Below are positions 1-12,090 of a stretch of DNA of 64,000 nt, one piece after another (the first letter of the stretch is position 1; each line of letters begins with the position of its first letter). The position numbers and the translations under genes are program-made. Source of the stretch: Dicaeum eximium (taxonomy: Eukaryota > Chordata > Aves > Passeriformes > Dicaeidae); contig VWZP01010964.1 of the NCBI GenBank assembly GCA_013396995.1, positions 4,117 to 68,116 on the forward strand, written 5' to 3'. Below the pieces are notes generated by a model. It worked only from the letters and a program-made list of their open reading frames with translations, had not been told where the DNA came from and made no database searches.

Positions 1-1753
1 CTCCTCCTCCTATCAGGCAATAACTTCAGCCTCATTGATTTCAAAGACAGTGTTGACTGAGGGAAACCTTCAGGACTTAACCTACATAGTCATGTTCATG
101 CCACACCTTCTGATAAAATCACTCTAACTTGCACCAGAACGAGAGCTCAGCTTCATGCTACCTCTCAGGGAATGATGTGTAAAACAGCTCTGTGTAACAT
201 TTTCCAGCCATTTCACTCCAAAGGAGCCAAGGTCTCTGTCCCAAGGACATCACCACACAGGTGATCCAGCCCTAAAACTTTCTACACAACCTCTGTTTCT
301 GTCTCTGAGGTCCAAAGCAGTCTCAGTTCTGGTGCAGATGTGGGACACTGGTTCATGGGCAGGTTTCCCACCAGGTTAGAGGGACCTGACTGAGCTCCTA
401 CTCCTCATCTTGTTTTTTGAGTCACACACAGAGATGAGGCTTAAATCCCAGACACACCATGACTATCTTGTCTCAGACTGTCCAGACTTGGGTGAGCTCC
501 CTCCAGGCCTCAACCAGCTCTGAAAGAAAATACCTTCTTCCAACCCAGACTGTGCCCAAGCCCAGCACCAAGCACCCAGCTCAGGCTGGACATAGAGGAT
601 AAAAATCCCCGCATGGATCCACTCCTTCCATCCTCACTTCCTTATTGAAAATCACATGTGGGCCTTTGGAGGCTCTAACATCTCCCAGACTGAGAATTTC
701 TCCTCGCAGTACAGCTACAAAGCAGCAAAATCTCTCCTGCAGCTTTCCAACAGTGTGAAGTTCTGGGAGATTAAGGATTACAGAGGTGGTACAGAAGAAG
801 TTAAAAATTATTCAGGTGCCACAACACCTTCAGATGCCCTTTAAGGCCCTTCCTTAGGCATACAGAAGCTTTTTAAGAACATGATTCTGAGTGATGCTGC
901 AAAAGGATTACATGGGGCAGGGAATGGAGTGCACAGCTTCCATACCCCAGGCTACAGTAACTGGAAAATAAACCTTTCTGACATCAAAATGTCAGCACTA
1001 TTTTTTAATTTTTTTTTCAGGGGCTTGTGGGTGCCTGAAAGAAAGTCTGAAACCATGCTGTAGGCTTCATCCATCTCAACCCCAATACTATAGCAGAGGA
1101 ATAAATGTAAAATATTGATACAAGAAAAATAATTAATATTCCTGAAACAGCTCCTAGTTTATCAGAAACAAAAATCTCATGTTGTTTTCCCAACACTTCT
1201 ACCTAAAAAAGGAAACATGCAGAGCTGTGTTTTTCTTCTGGACTGGCTGTAATTTGCAGGATGATTGAATAGTCTGAAAGTCAACAGCCCCAGTTTGCTC
1301 CTGCACCCCATGGTCCTGAGACAAGGCTGTGGGAAAACAGCTTTCTGGAGCTGACAAACACAAACGAATGCTAAGCAATGAAATTCATGTCTCCACATGG
1401 CCTGAGAAGCAGCCTCACAGCCCATTTGTATCCCAGTTGTCCCCAAAGCCCCGTTTCCGGACCATGGCTTTTCAAATTTTGCATAACTGTGATGGTCTAG
1501 TGAACATCCATCCCCAGAGTGACTTTCCTTATGTCTCCAAAACCACAAAGTGGACTTTTCCCAGGTTTTTTTACCTCTTTTCTCACAGGAGCTGCTCACC
1601 TCCACTATTTCAGAACTCCATTTTCCCACTTTTTCTCCCTTCCAACGTGATTGCTTGGCCTTCTCTTTCCCCCTGCACATGACCTGGGAGACACAGCACC
1701 TTCACCTGTCATTCCTAACCTGTTCCAGTGATTTTTTTTTTTCCCAACTGCAG
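1..1753. other. Non-coding stretch, no gene recognised
   Basis: Only short ORFs lie here and none has a recognisable domain. No CR1 or other interspersed repeat was recognised. The right end carries a good 3' splice signal: a CTAAC branch-like motif at 1715-1719, an 11-T tract at 1732-1742, and CAG at 1751-1753. See the candidate exon that follows. Confidence 0.6.
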
Positions 1754-2092
1754 GTGGCAGCCACGCAGCCGGATTCCCCCTGACACCCAGCTCTCCAGGG
1801 GGTGCCAGCAGTGATCCAAGCCACTCGGGCTGGCAGCAGTGCCGTGCACGAGGCTCTGTGGCACGGGTCCATGGGGACATGCCACCGGGGCGGAGGGCGT
1901 GCGGGGCTGGGCGGCTCCGCGCAGCTGACGGAGCACGTGAAGGTGATGGAAGGGCATGACCAGGATTAGCACATTCCCTCCACCTGCCACCCCGTCCCTG
2001 CAGCCCTCCTCTGGTTACCCAGCCACGTGGGGTCAACCTGAGCATCCCTCCCGGGTGCCTGGGAAAAGGGGTTGCTGTGGATGCAGGGAAAG
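1754..2092 (+). other. Candidate spliced exon (unknown transcript)
   Basis: The stretch is bounded on the left by a CTAAC branch-like motif, a poly-T/C tract and CAG (1751-1753). On the right is a near-consensus donor, AAAG/GTGAGTAA, with GT at 2093-2094. The interval is 339 bp and is the most CpG-rich part of the first 20 kb. All three forward frames contain a stop, so if it is an exon it is non-coding, a UTR, or uses an internal donor (AAG/GTGATG with GT at 1943-1944) that leaves one frame open. I do not recognise any peptide from it. Splice signals also occur by chance, so confidence is low. Confidence 0.3.
1755..2060. promoter_or_regulatory. CpG-rich patch
   Basis: About a dozen CpG dinucleotides lie between 1840 and 1945, in a window otherwise strongly CpG-poor. 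This is typical of a small CpG island, an exon, or a hypomethylated regulatory element. No TATA box or start codon with a recognisable protein was found. The reverse-strand ORF across this patch looks like a consequence of high GC rather than a gene. Confidence 0.35.
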
Positions 2093-2965
2093 GTGAGTAA
2101 CGGGATTGATGGGGATCAGTCTTGATAAAACATTTGTCATGTGACAAGGCAGCACAGAAAATGCCACAGCTGGGAAGACAAGGAGCACAAAATGCACTTT
2201 TCCACTTGCACAACACCAAAGTCACTGCACTGCTCTGTTTGGGTCTATAGTTAAGGCTGGAGTGGTGTTTTGCAGAGAAAGCAGTGTTGTATGAGGGCAG
2301 AATCACTGTCTTCCCTATATGTGGTAACTTGACCTAGCTATAACCTAGATAATATTTAGAGAGGATGAACAGATCAAACAGGGTGATACAGGACTGAAAT
2401 CTATGTTACATGTAAATATGCATTTAGTCCCTTAGAGTAGGTTTTCTCTAAGCAGTGTTGCAAAGAAGCAAATGGTTCATCATAAGCATATGGTTCACTT
2501 TTGTACATGAAGCATGAATGCCAGTGTCTGACAGAGGGAAATGATGGTAACAGGGTTAGATGTCCTATCATCCAAACCTTGGGTCCTGTGCAGAATGCTG
2601 GGAGGTCCCACTTCCCCATGGCCATTGTACCAGGGCTTTCACAGCTTTCCACAGACACAAATGATCCCTCTGCTACCCTGTGGTCTCTGTGTTGGTCTGA
2701 AGCACCACCAGGAGAGAGTTCCCAGCCCTTTCACTGAGGACCAGTCGTGTTGCCCAGCCTCCCTGTGCCTGGAGAATGTGCTTGGATTTCTCATGGTGCT
2801 AAATCTGCACATGACAGCATCTGCAGGAAATCATTTCCACCATTCCCAGCTGGGCAGGAGGCCCTATCTCTCTTGGCCAGGTTAGGCACGCTGTGTCAGC
2901 ACTCTTTGGCACCAGGGAAACGGGACAGCCCTGAGCAGAGTCCAAGAGGTGCTCGGGGAATGCCA
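2093..2965. other. Non-coding stretch, nothing recognised
   Basis: Short overlapping ORFs on both strands, with no recognisable domains or repeats. The only strong signal is the donor-like GTGAGTAA at its left edge. Confidence 0.55.
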
Positions 2966-3016
2966 GCCCAGCCCAGCCCAGCCCAGCCCAGCCCAGTTCA
3001 GCCCAGCCCAGCCCAG
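2966..3016. repeat. (GCCCA)n pentanucleotide microsatellite
   Basis: Ten tandem 5-bp units run from 2966 to 3015. The seventh (2996-3000) is degenerate, GTTCA. On the - strand the array reads as regularly spaced GGG runs separated by CT, which fits the sequence rule for a G-quadruplex. The array is open in several frames and generates the low-complexity W/A/G/L peptides predicted on the - strand; these are not genes. Confidence 0.95.
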
Positions 3017-5884
3017 GAGGATGCATCTCACTGCCAGTGTGAGTCCCTCAAGCTGCCTTCCCAGCAGCTGCCAAATGAATTTCAAGGTCTTGGTGTCTAG
3101 CACACACTACTCAGCTGCTTAGCTCGTGTCTCCAAGGTGGGTGACAGCAGAAGAAAACTCCTTGCTCCAGGCTAAACTGAACTCTCCTCCTGAAGGCAAA
3201 GCTGGCTTGTGCAGGAGAAACAGCATCCCAAAGCAGCACCACGAAGTACAGACCAATATTCCCTGGGTGACAGCTTCAAACAACCTTCTCTGCTCCAAAA
3301 GCATATATAAGAAGGTCCTAGTATAATAAAACACTACAATCCATGCAAAATTCTCCTTCCTTGCAGGAAAGAGAAGAAAAAGGAAGGGGTTTACATCAAA
3401 CAATCTAGATGGAAGAACACACAGAAGGTTTTAGACACACAGGGCACATACCTCATCTGCTTTTTCTGACTTATCTCAGACCTAAGAAAAGATGCTACAT
3501 CTCCACCAAATCTGATTCCCTTCTACCCAACAACTACACCATGATCACAAGAATAAACCACAGCTGAGCACCATTTCCACACTCCTGGAAGGTGCTCACA
3601 AAAAGCTTGCGGTAGACTAGGTCACCATTTGTTTAAAAGAGTTGTATTCCTCCTTTTGTTAATTGTATCTCATTCCTCTTTTTCAATCCCTTTGCATCAC
3701 TCTCTACTTCTTTCCACTCTTTAAATATTTGAAGGCAGTTCTGTAACTCCGCAGTTGTTCAAACTACAAGTAGTTAAAATTTCCAAATGTTCCCCATAAA
3801 CACATCCTTCCTCAGGCCCCTTATCCTTTATATCACTCAACAGTGCTTTCTTGGAGTCAGTCTGACACTGATGTATGAAGGATTTGATTTTGCTTTCCTT
3901 CTACATCTGGCTAGAACAAGAATAATCCCACTGGAGCCATTGGAATCATTCTAAGTGAGAAAAAAGACCTGATCAAACCAACAGACTCATATGAGCAGCC
4001 ACTATTCAGTCCAGGTAGGCTGAGCTGAAGACTGAATATGCAACCTTTGAATCTAAATGTCTCATTCTGGGAGGAGACCACAATTTTGAAGGCCTCAATC
4101 TCCTCTAACTGCTTCCTCACATTATCCTCCTGTTCAAGGAAATTTGTACACATTGATGCTGAGTTTAGCATACAAATGTAGCAAACATGAAAGAAGAGTT
4201 GTGAAAAATAACAAAAAAAAAAGCCCAATATCAACAGACAGAATGAAAAACAGAAATGTCAAGTATTAATTGCTGAACAGACGTGAGGAATGTTAAGGGA
4301 AACTGTTTGGGGATTTATGTTCAAAAAAATAAGACAACCTCCCAAACTATTTCCTTTCAAATCTCTCAGTATTTTCCATAAATTCCATGTGCATGTGTGG
4401 TGCTCTCTGATAACATACAAATCTGCATGCATAAACTGTTTTGAAATGTTTGTACAGTTTCATCCAAAAATATGACTATATGTTTGTGTTTTAATTGTCA
4501 GCAATGGCAGATTAGGCAAGAGCCACATGCATCATGTCAGGGGCACTGACTAAGTTTAGGTGGCACAAGCACAGCCTCCCCCCTTTCTGGCTGGGTGTTG
4601 ATAACAAAGAGAAACCGAATTATCTGAAGGACAAACCTGCAGTAAAGCAGCAGCACAGCCCCTGCTCTCAGTGAGCAGGGTGCTGGCCCAAACAAACCCC
4701 CTGAAACCAATAAAGCCATTTCAGATTCATACAAGTGTAACCAGGAACAAAAACTTACTGATTTCCAGGTCAGACATCAGAGTTTTTGCAACTCTGCAAA
4801 AAAAATTAAGCCTTGACGGGGGGTGGGTAGGTGGGGGGAAGAGGGTCTGACACTGCCTCAATCAGTGTTGTTTGAAATGTCTTTCATTTATTAACATTCT
4901 TGCTGAAGCAGAACTTTAGTTCCACTCTATCAGGAATATAATGCAGCTGCATTTTCTGGATGGGAACACCACCAAAAATGTGTTAGCTGTACAGTCAACA
5001 GCTATGACTTGTTTACCCTCATGCGTGAAAACCACACGGAAATGATCCTCATAGGAAATTTCTGTCTGTATGCAAATAGAAACAATAGGAGAGACCGGAA
5101 TGGGATGCTTGCTGAGAAATGGGGTGGGAGAGCTGTGCTGCCTTCTCCCCAGCAAGCATCTTGTTCCAGCCTGCCTGGACTGGCAGGAGCTTTGTTTTGC
5201 CCAGAGTTTGTCTGAGAAACTCTACTTGATTCCCTCAAACAGAGATCCAGCCAGGGTTGCTGTGGTACAGAAATAGAGTTTGCAGGGAAGATGCATCCAT
5301 CACCTCAGTGCTTTCAGTTTAGGACATTCCTCTTGGAGATGCAATTTTTCTGAACCTTGTGGATGGCCCTCAGCCCATGCAGCCACACCACCACAATGGC
5401 TCAGATGTGGTTTTATTCCTGATGGGGGATGAGCTGCCCATGGGGAAAAACCTGAACTCAGAGGGGACTTCTTGGCTCTGCAGTTGCTGAAATGTTCATC
5501 AGACCTTGTCCTGGTGTTGTGCCCATGGCTGCATCCAACAGCACTGTTGGGGTGTGCAGGGCAAGGCTGGGGGGAGGACTCTCACACCAGGAGGACAAAC
5601 CTTGATGGACCTGAGGAGCTCTGCCTGCTTGTCCACAGCCCAAAGGGGATGGATACAAAATCCACCATGGCACGATGCACCAGACACCACGGGGGGAGCA
5701 TCTGGCCCACCCTCCCCAGGCACAGGGAGGGTTAAATATTAACCACACCAAGTCTGCTCGGCCTGGCTGCCCCTTGGGCTGGGCAGAAGCCCCCTCAGCC
5801 ATCCCCAGCGAAGGGAAGAGCAGAGAGCACGCTAAGGAGCCTTGGAAATATGCAAGGAGCTGCCAACGTTTGCTGCCAAACACT
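3017..5884. other. Non-coding stretch, no gene recognised
   Basis: No recognisable gene or interspersed repeat. A 107-codon reverse-strand ORF (3911-4234) has a short charged, coiled-coil-like segment, but no family was recognised and nothing around it suggests exons. G- and C-rich runs occur near 4815-4845. Confidence 0.55.
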
Positions 5885-5906
5885 TTTATCTTTCGACAAA
5901 GATAAA
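5885..5906. promoter_or_regulatory. Inverted-repeat pair of GATA-type motifs
   Basis: The 9-bp arm TTTATCTTT (5885-5893) and its perfect complement AAAGATAAA (5898-5906) are separated by CGAC. Each arm contains a GATA-factor core (TTATC / GATAA), giving two opposed sites 4 bp apart. Regulatory use is an inference; the palindrome itself is plainly seen. Confidence 0.45.
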
Positions 5907-8900
5907 TCTGTTGCTTACTTAACCCAGCCTTTATGAAACTCACAGCTCTGGGTTTCCAAAATAACAGGACCAGAGAGGGCTGGCTGGTGTCCTGGTGAGC
6001 AGCAGATGTACACAGGGCAGTGAGAAGGTGACAACGTATTTCATGAGAAAATGGCTGGATAGTAAATCACACATGATAGAAATAAATAAGAACTTAACCT
6101 CCATGGGCCAGAGGACTTATCTTCTCACATTTCTGTAAAGTGCAGGTGTCTGTTTATTTAAGAGAGCTATTAAGATATAGTGTTAATAATGAAGAACAAA
6201 AAAATCTGCTGCTCAGAAAGAATAATGAGAATAAAAATCTTACATGGCACGACAGATGTAATGCAATAGTGAAAGAGCAAAAGGTGACATAAATACATAA
6301 AAGAGTGTCCTCGGCTGTCATACAGTTTGTAACCCAAGGCCAGAGGGAAGAGAGGTGTCGGGACACAAGGCACAGCACCCACTGCAGTGCTGGCTCTGAA
6401 CCCCAAGGTCTGCTTGCTGGGGTGCTTTTATCCATGTTCTACACAGCTGTGTGCTCAAACATTAATGTCATCCCAGGGTTTGGGTGTGGAGCTTTGGTGG
6501 GGCTTTGAGGCCTGCCTCCTCCATGAGGTCCTACCTCTGACTGACCAGGCTTTTCCCATTTGCCAGAGCTTTTGTCAAATCTCAGCCTTCCTGCAAAAAT
6601 GAGCCGGACTCCACTCTCATTTTCAGATCATTTGCTTAGTTTTTACAGGAATAGGTGCTGCAAAACCACTACAAATACTGGGAATATAAACTCCCTTTTT
6701 AGCTATAAATCTCACTGGTCCCAGGAAATACTAATTTTCTTTTAATACTACAGTTATTATCTGGCCAGAATATAGCCCCTTATTCTGCCACCCATGACCC
6801 AGGCTGAGCCTGTTTGGCCTGTGTTATTGTGCTAGTGTAATTCAGTGGAAAAGAGATTGGATTAAACAGGCAGCTCTGGAGGAGTAAATAAAAGGAACAT
6901 GCTTTAAAGAGTAAATAGACAAGTCTGGGTTTAATGGAATAACTCCTAGTCATGCTAAATTAAAGAGAAAGTAATGCCCTCTCTAAAATCTGCACATGGA
7001 TGTTTGTCTCTGCTAGAAAGAGAACCAAATAAACCCAGAGGGGAGCAGAGGGTTCTCTGGGGCTATCCACGAATCCACACTAGAAACAGTACCCAAAAAA
7101 AGGAAGTCTAAAAGAAAGGAAAAAAGAAATGCAAGGTCCCTGTAGCAGCCAAGCTTATGCTGGGGAAGAAACCATCCAATTTCGGAATGATCTGCACAAG
7201 TTTTCCACTATGAGTGTATAGAAATCTGGGTTAGCTCCAGGTAGTTTCTCACTGATTCTAGATCAAATTTGTTTAGCAGCAGAAATATTATTTTCTTGCC
7301 TCACTGCCAGCCCTGCAGCTCAACCTGGAGTAGCAGGTTGAGTTCTCAACTTCACCTCCCCTTTTCCTTTCACACTTCTCTAGCAAAGCCAGCAGCATGT
7401 TTGATGTTTGAAGGTAGTAAGGGGATTTTCCTAGCACAGGGAATCCTACAGTAGTAGCCAGCAGCTTCTGTCCAAGCCAGCAGCACGATGTCTTAAGGCA
7501 GGAGAGAGGCCTGGGAGGATTCAATAGTCCATGGCAGCCTGAGCATGAAGATTCCAACTTTGGGAATGGTGAGCTGGCATTATCAATCAGCTCAGCTGTA
7601 AAGTCAATTGATTTGCCTTCCTTCACAGGCAGTTTTACCCACAGCAAAAAGTTGAGAAGCTGCTGATATAAAGCTCACTGCATTCCCCCCTGCTCACCAG
7701 GAATTTGTACTCCAGGAACACTGCAAGAGAAACAGGGCACTCACCTCTCCAGGACCAAAATAAGAAAAAACATTTGTTTGCAAGCCAGTGGGTGATTCTG
7801 GCTGTGTTCACTCCTGTATAATCCATGGTGGATCCTGGTCTGTCTCCAGCCCTGGGTTGGCCTGCAGAGAGCAGGGGGAAAGATTTCAAAATCAACTCTC
7901 ATACTGCTTATATGAGCATTAAGTATCCAAGGGGGTAAATCATATGTGGAGTCGCATTTCAGAGCTGGCATCCACATTTTCATGCAGTGGCATCAGAAAA
8001 AGCACATTGTGCATGACTCAGGGACATTTGTTTCCCATCAGCTGCAGAGGAAATTCTCAGCACTTTAAAGGTGTGAGGGTCCTTCCCATGGGAAAATGGG
8101 ACAGTGAATCTGGGAGCCAAAAATGAAGTTCTCTTCCTCATTTCTACAGTGACTTTAGTGACAGGGCTTTAATGGAGAGTTTTGACAATATACAACATTG
8201 TTATATGTTGGCTCAGCTTTATGGATGTATTGCCTCTCCTCTGCTAAGGGAATAGGGATCATCATTTCAGCTGAAAAACATACAAGTGCAGGAAGGCTAA
8301 AAATACACAATTTTATGCAGGCATTTTTCTAACCAGGCCCTAAATGTCTTCTTCATAAATCATTTGCTATTATGAAAAGGGTAAGAACTCAGAATCTTGA
8401 TGTGGCCATAAATTGAGATACCCAGATTACAGACACAACCACCCCTACTTGAGCATAGCACTTAAAGCGAATAAATTGAGAGAAGGAATTCCACATCTTG
8501 TAAAGTTATACAGCGCAAAAGAATTCTTCAAGGAATATGACATCCTGAGCCTATGACAAGGAAATCCAGGCCAGGCATTAGGGAAAAAGTGAATACATTT
8601 CAAGGCCAGGCAGAATTAGCAGGATGATCAATCTGAATAACCCAAGGTGCCTAAACTCAGCCGTATTTTCCAACAAAGTGGAGTAAGTGTGACTCTGTTG
8701 TGTGATCCAGCACCAAGGTGGGGGACTTGGGTTATGGACACCAAAGTCATGTGCATGAAGGGGTCCTCAGGGCACCGGGTCAGAAAAGATTCAAAAGCAA
8801 AGAGATAATTGAAACTGCAGGTCAGCATTTCCAAATCACTGACCATGACTCCTGGGGGAAGAGCCATGCCATGGTGTGCTCTGGCAGGACACTCAGCTCT

Positions 8901-11829
8901 GTGAACCCCTGTGCACAGGGCAGATGGGCATCAGTGCAAGGAGTGCCTGCCACAGCTGCTGCTTTCACCAGCCAGAAGTTCCTTACAACCAGTCCTAGAG
9001 TGACTCTTTGTGTTGTGACATGGTGCCCCGTGCGAGGAAGGAGGCCAACACTTTGCTTTCACCTGGCCAAGATTTACTCCCAACGTGTGTTTTCCCAGCA
9101 CCATCTCCAAGCAGCACACAAGCTGTGCATCATGAGAAGCCCTCTGGAAGGTGCTTCAAGATGGGCTGGAGGAAATTTGGGTGCATGTCTTAAAACTCAG
9201 AAGTCCAGAAAAAGAACAACATACTTCAGCACAAACGCAAAGCTCTGTCTGCAAGAAATGGCTTGTCAAGAGAATGTGGAGCAGGAGAGCATTTGGGATG
9301 CTGTCTATAAGAAGAAAATAAGACCCTTCTATTTCAGTAGAGAAACATTATTGCTAGCACTTGTATCTTTGTAGAATTATTTTTCTCAAACATAGGTCCA
9401 TGCTCTTCTGAAGATACAGCCTAACCAGCTTAGTCTGGCATGTGCCAGAACATCTTAGTTATTAGTAGCTACTTTTTGCACAGCTCTCAGCAGTGTGCTG
9501 TGACTTAATAGTTCAAACATGTTTATTGGATCTGAATAAAGCCTTGTGGGCCACTCAGAAGTGACACAAAACTCAAAGTTTTAGCCCAGTGCCATTTCTG
9601 ACAAGTCCTTTTGAAGGCAGAATTGCAGTTGATTACAGTAATGAACTTTGGTAGAGTTGTTGTCCACAGGCCTGGAAATGTGTATTTCATTCTTTTGCCA
9701 TTTAGTAATTGAGTCCTAGGCATCAGAACAGTGAACCATGTGCTTGGGTAAGTTGAACAACACAGGTTTTCACTGGAGGAGGGTTTGCCCCCCAGGATGT
9801 ACCCAAGCTGCAGCACAGAGCATGGATAAACCAGATACCAGAACTTTTCCTCTCAGTGCCACTTCAGATGTCAATCACATGCAGCTCCTGATTTAGAGCA
9901 ATTCATGCCATCACTGTTGTGAGCTGGAAGTGAGAATGCCCTGTGTGAGGCCCTGGATGCCAGCACAGAGTGCAGGACACATGGTGTGAAATGTGTAGGT
10001 GTAGGGCAGTGGCTGACACCAGCATCCCCTAACAAGCACAGTTTGCACAAAGAGCAAACCCAGCACACGGGCTGAGACTGACAGACTGTTGGTCAGAGAC
10101 GAGCTGCAGCCACAGAATTCATCTCTGGGCCCAAGTCTCTTCCACAGCTCAGGAACACCTGGGCCTGGAGCTGTCGTTCAGCCTGCTGGAGACAGACAGT
10201 CTCACAGAGATGCTGTGGGACACAATGGTTTCTAGTGCCTGATCCAAATACCTACATGAGCACATGGCACTCCCAGCGTCTTCCTCTTCCCTTCCAATTG
10301 TCCTGACGTGTCCTCATTAACTCACTCCAGTTTGTACTGTGCTTAGAGAAGCTTTGCAAACATTTCTCAGCTTTGCTGGGAATTTATTTCTTCATCCCAG
10401 TTTGTCCTGAAGGTGGCCTACGAAATTAAATTATTCTAGGGTGTAAGGAAACTACCTATGGCTAAACATCCCCCTTCCACACCATGGCAGTAAGACAAAA
10501 GAGAAAGGGCTAAATAAATGCCTCTGAGTCTTAGTTATGGGTGAGCAACACAGGAGTGGTTTATTTCTCTATGGTGCAGGGACACCCATCTAAACTCCAT
10601 CAGAGGCAGTATGTCACCACTTGGCTCCTCACATCTGATACCATGGGAGCTCAGTTATATGATTTCCAAGGACACATCAAAAGTTATTGGCAAGACCCCA
10701 CATGAGAATGTGTCCTCTCAGATCCAGAAGTGCTAGCAAGCAAAAGGAAAAACAGGATAGAAGCTCTGCAGAGTCTTTGACACGTGCTAAGATGGGTATT
10801 GATGATCATTGGAAAGCTGGTGTGGCTCAGTGCAGACTCTGTGCAGGCACGTCTCCATTGTGCTCCCAGTGCATTCCAGAGCCACCTCAATTCCTGTCAA
10901 TGTCTGATTATCCCTCCCTTCCCTTCATAGCTAAAGGAAACATTGAAAATGCCAAGATTTACTTTTGTTTATTCTGTCTTTATGCATCTCTCCCTCTTAG
11001 CTAGTAAGTGCTGCACAGCCTCTGTTCTGCCATGTACAGCAGTAGTGTGTGAATAATAAATAACAATGATATGCTTTCAGCCAGAAAATAAACCCCATAT
11101 GTGTCCTCAAGTATCTCTTTTCTCTTGAAGTATTCATGCAAACATTGGTTCCAGAGACTGTTATAATCCTGTTTACTTGTCAATGCTCAGAGTGAGCATG
11201 TAATTACAGTTCCACTGTAAAATACTTAACATGTAATTCAATGGCAAAGAGCTGCCATGTTATTATAGTCTTCTAAGTTTGGATTTATGCCCTGAAATCT
11301 AAATTAGTCCCAACAATTTCTGTTCAGAGGAGGATCATTTAATGCAAATATTATCAAGCACACCAAAGAGCAAATTTCACCAACACAAGAAAAAATGTGA
11401 GCGAGTAATTTTTGATTTTTTTTTTAAAGCTCATTTTGTCACCACAGTTTTCTTGGACCTGAATCTCCTTTGCCTAGATAGACAAAGGGTTTGTGTTTGA
11501 TTATGATGCCAAAGTGAAATTAAAAGTATCAATGGCAATCAGAAACCTTGGGAATCACTTCTGTCCTTGAAGACAGACACGAAAGCCCTGGCACACATCT
11601 CCTATGCTGATACTGAAGTGCAACCTTGATGTCAGTCCCGAGCTAAGAAAAGGAACTAAAGGAAATTATAGCCATATCTAGCCTTTGCTCACTCATTCAT
11701 CCTGGCGTAGCTGTCTCTAGGATCTGTCATTATGCTGCTGCCTGTCAGACCATCATCATCAACTACTCTAATTGGGCCATGCCTTTCAAATAATCCATCC
11801 TCAGCGCCACAGCACTTCACACTCCTACG
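5907..11829. other. Non-coding stretch, no gene recognised
   Basis: No recognisable gene, CR1 or LTR. AT-rich segments at about 6165-6310 and 11190-11360, with many TAAT-like cores, could be conserved regulatory DNA, but this cannot be tested here. The longest ORF (8718-9374, + strand, 218 codons) has no recognisable domain and a length compatible with chance in 64 kb. Confidence 0.55.
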
Positions 11830-12090
11830 GGCCTGTTCATTCAAGACTCTCAGAGGGCTTTACATGTCCTGACTGCTCAAGCAATGCAATGTGCCCAAGA
11901 ATTTGGTCAGAGGCACAAGAAGGGTAGCTGTGTTTGCCACAAGACAGTTCCACGCTTGCCTATGGTCACAGGCTGGTCGAGGAGCAGAGGGAGGACCCCA
12001 GCTCCTGGCTGCACTCCTTTCTGCATGCCCAACCCCATGTTTTGTTATGAGCCTCAGTTTCCCATTTGTAAAAAGGAACTTCAGTCTTTC
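11830..12090 (+). repeat. Probable ancient MIR/L2-like fragment (degenerate)
   Basis: Phrases typical of old amniote MIR/L2 cores appear in degraded form: 'gggctttacatg' at the left, 'tatggtcacaggctgg' followed by 'ccccagctcctgg' in the middle, and 'gcctcagtttcccat' then 'ttgtaaaa' near 12052-12074. The pieces may come from more than one copy. Assigned by eye only. Confidence 0.35.

Noticed and set aside
1605..2306. 233-codon ORF on the - strand, longest in the window
   Set aside because: It spans the GC- and CpG-rich patch, where stops are rare. The peptide is rich in P, R, A and S with no recognisable fold, and it crosses the good + strand splice signals.
2799..3103. Low-complexity WAGLGWAGLG-type peptides on the - strand
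   Set aside because: Produced by the GCCCA pentanucleotide array, not by a coding gene.
3911..4234. Reverse-strand ORF with a charged, coiled-coil-like segment
   Set aside because: The segment is about 30 residues, no family was recognised, and no splice-site context supports an exon.
8718..9374. 218-codon ORF on the + strand
   Set aside because: No domain, compositional bias or neighbour supports it, and an ORF this long is expected about once by chance in six frames of 64 kb.
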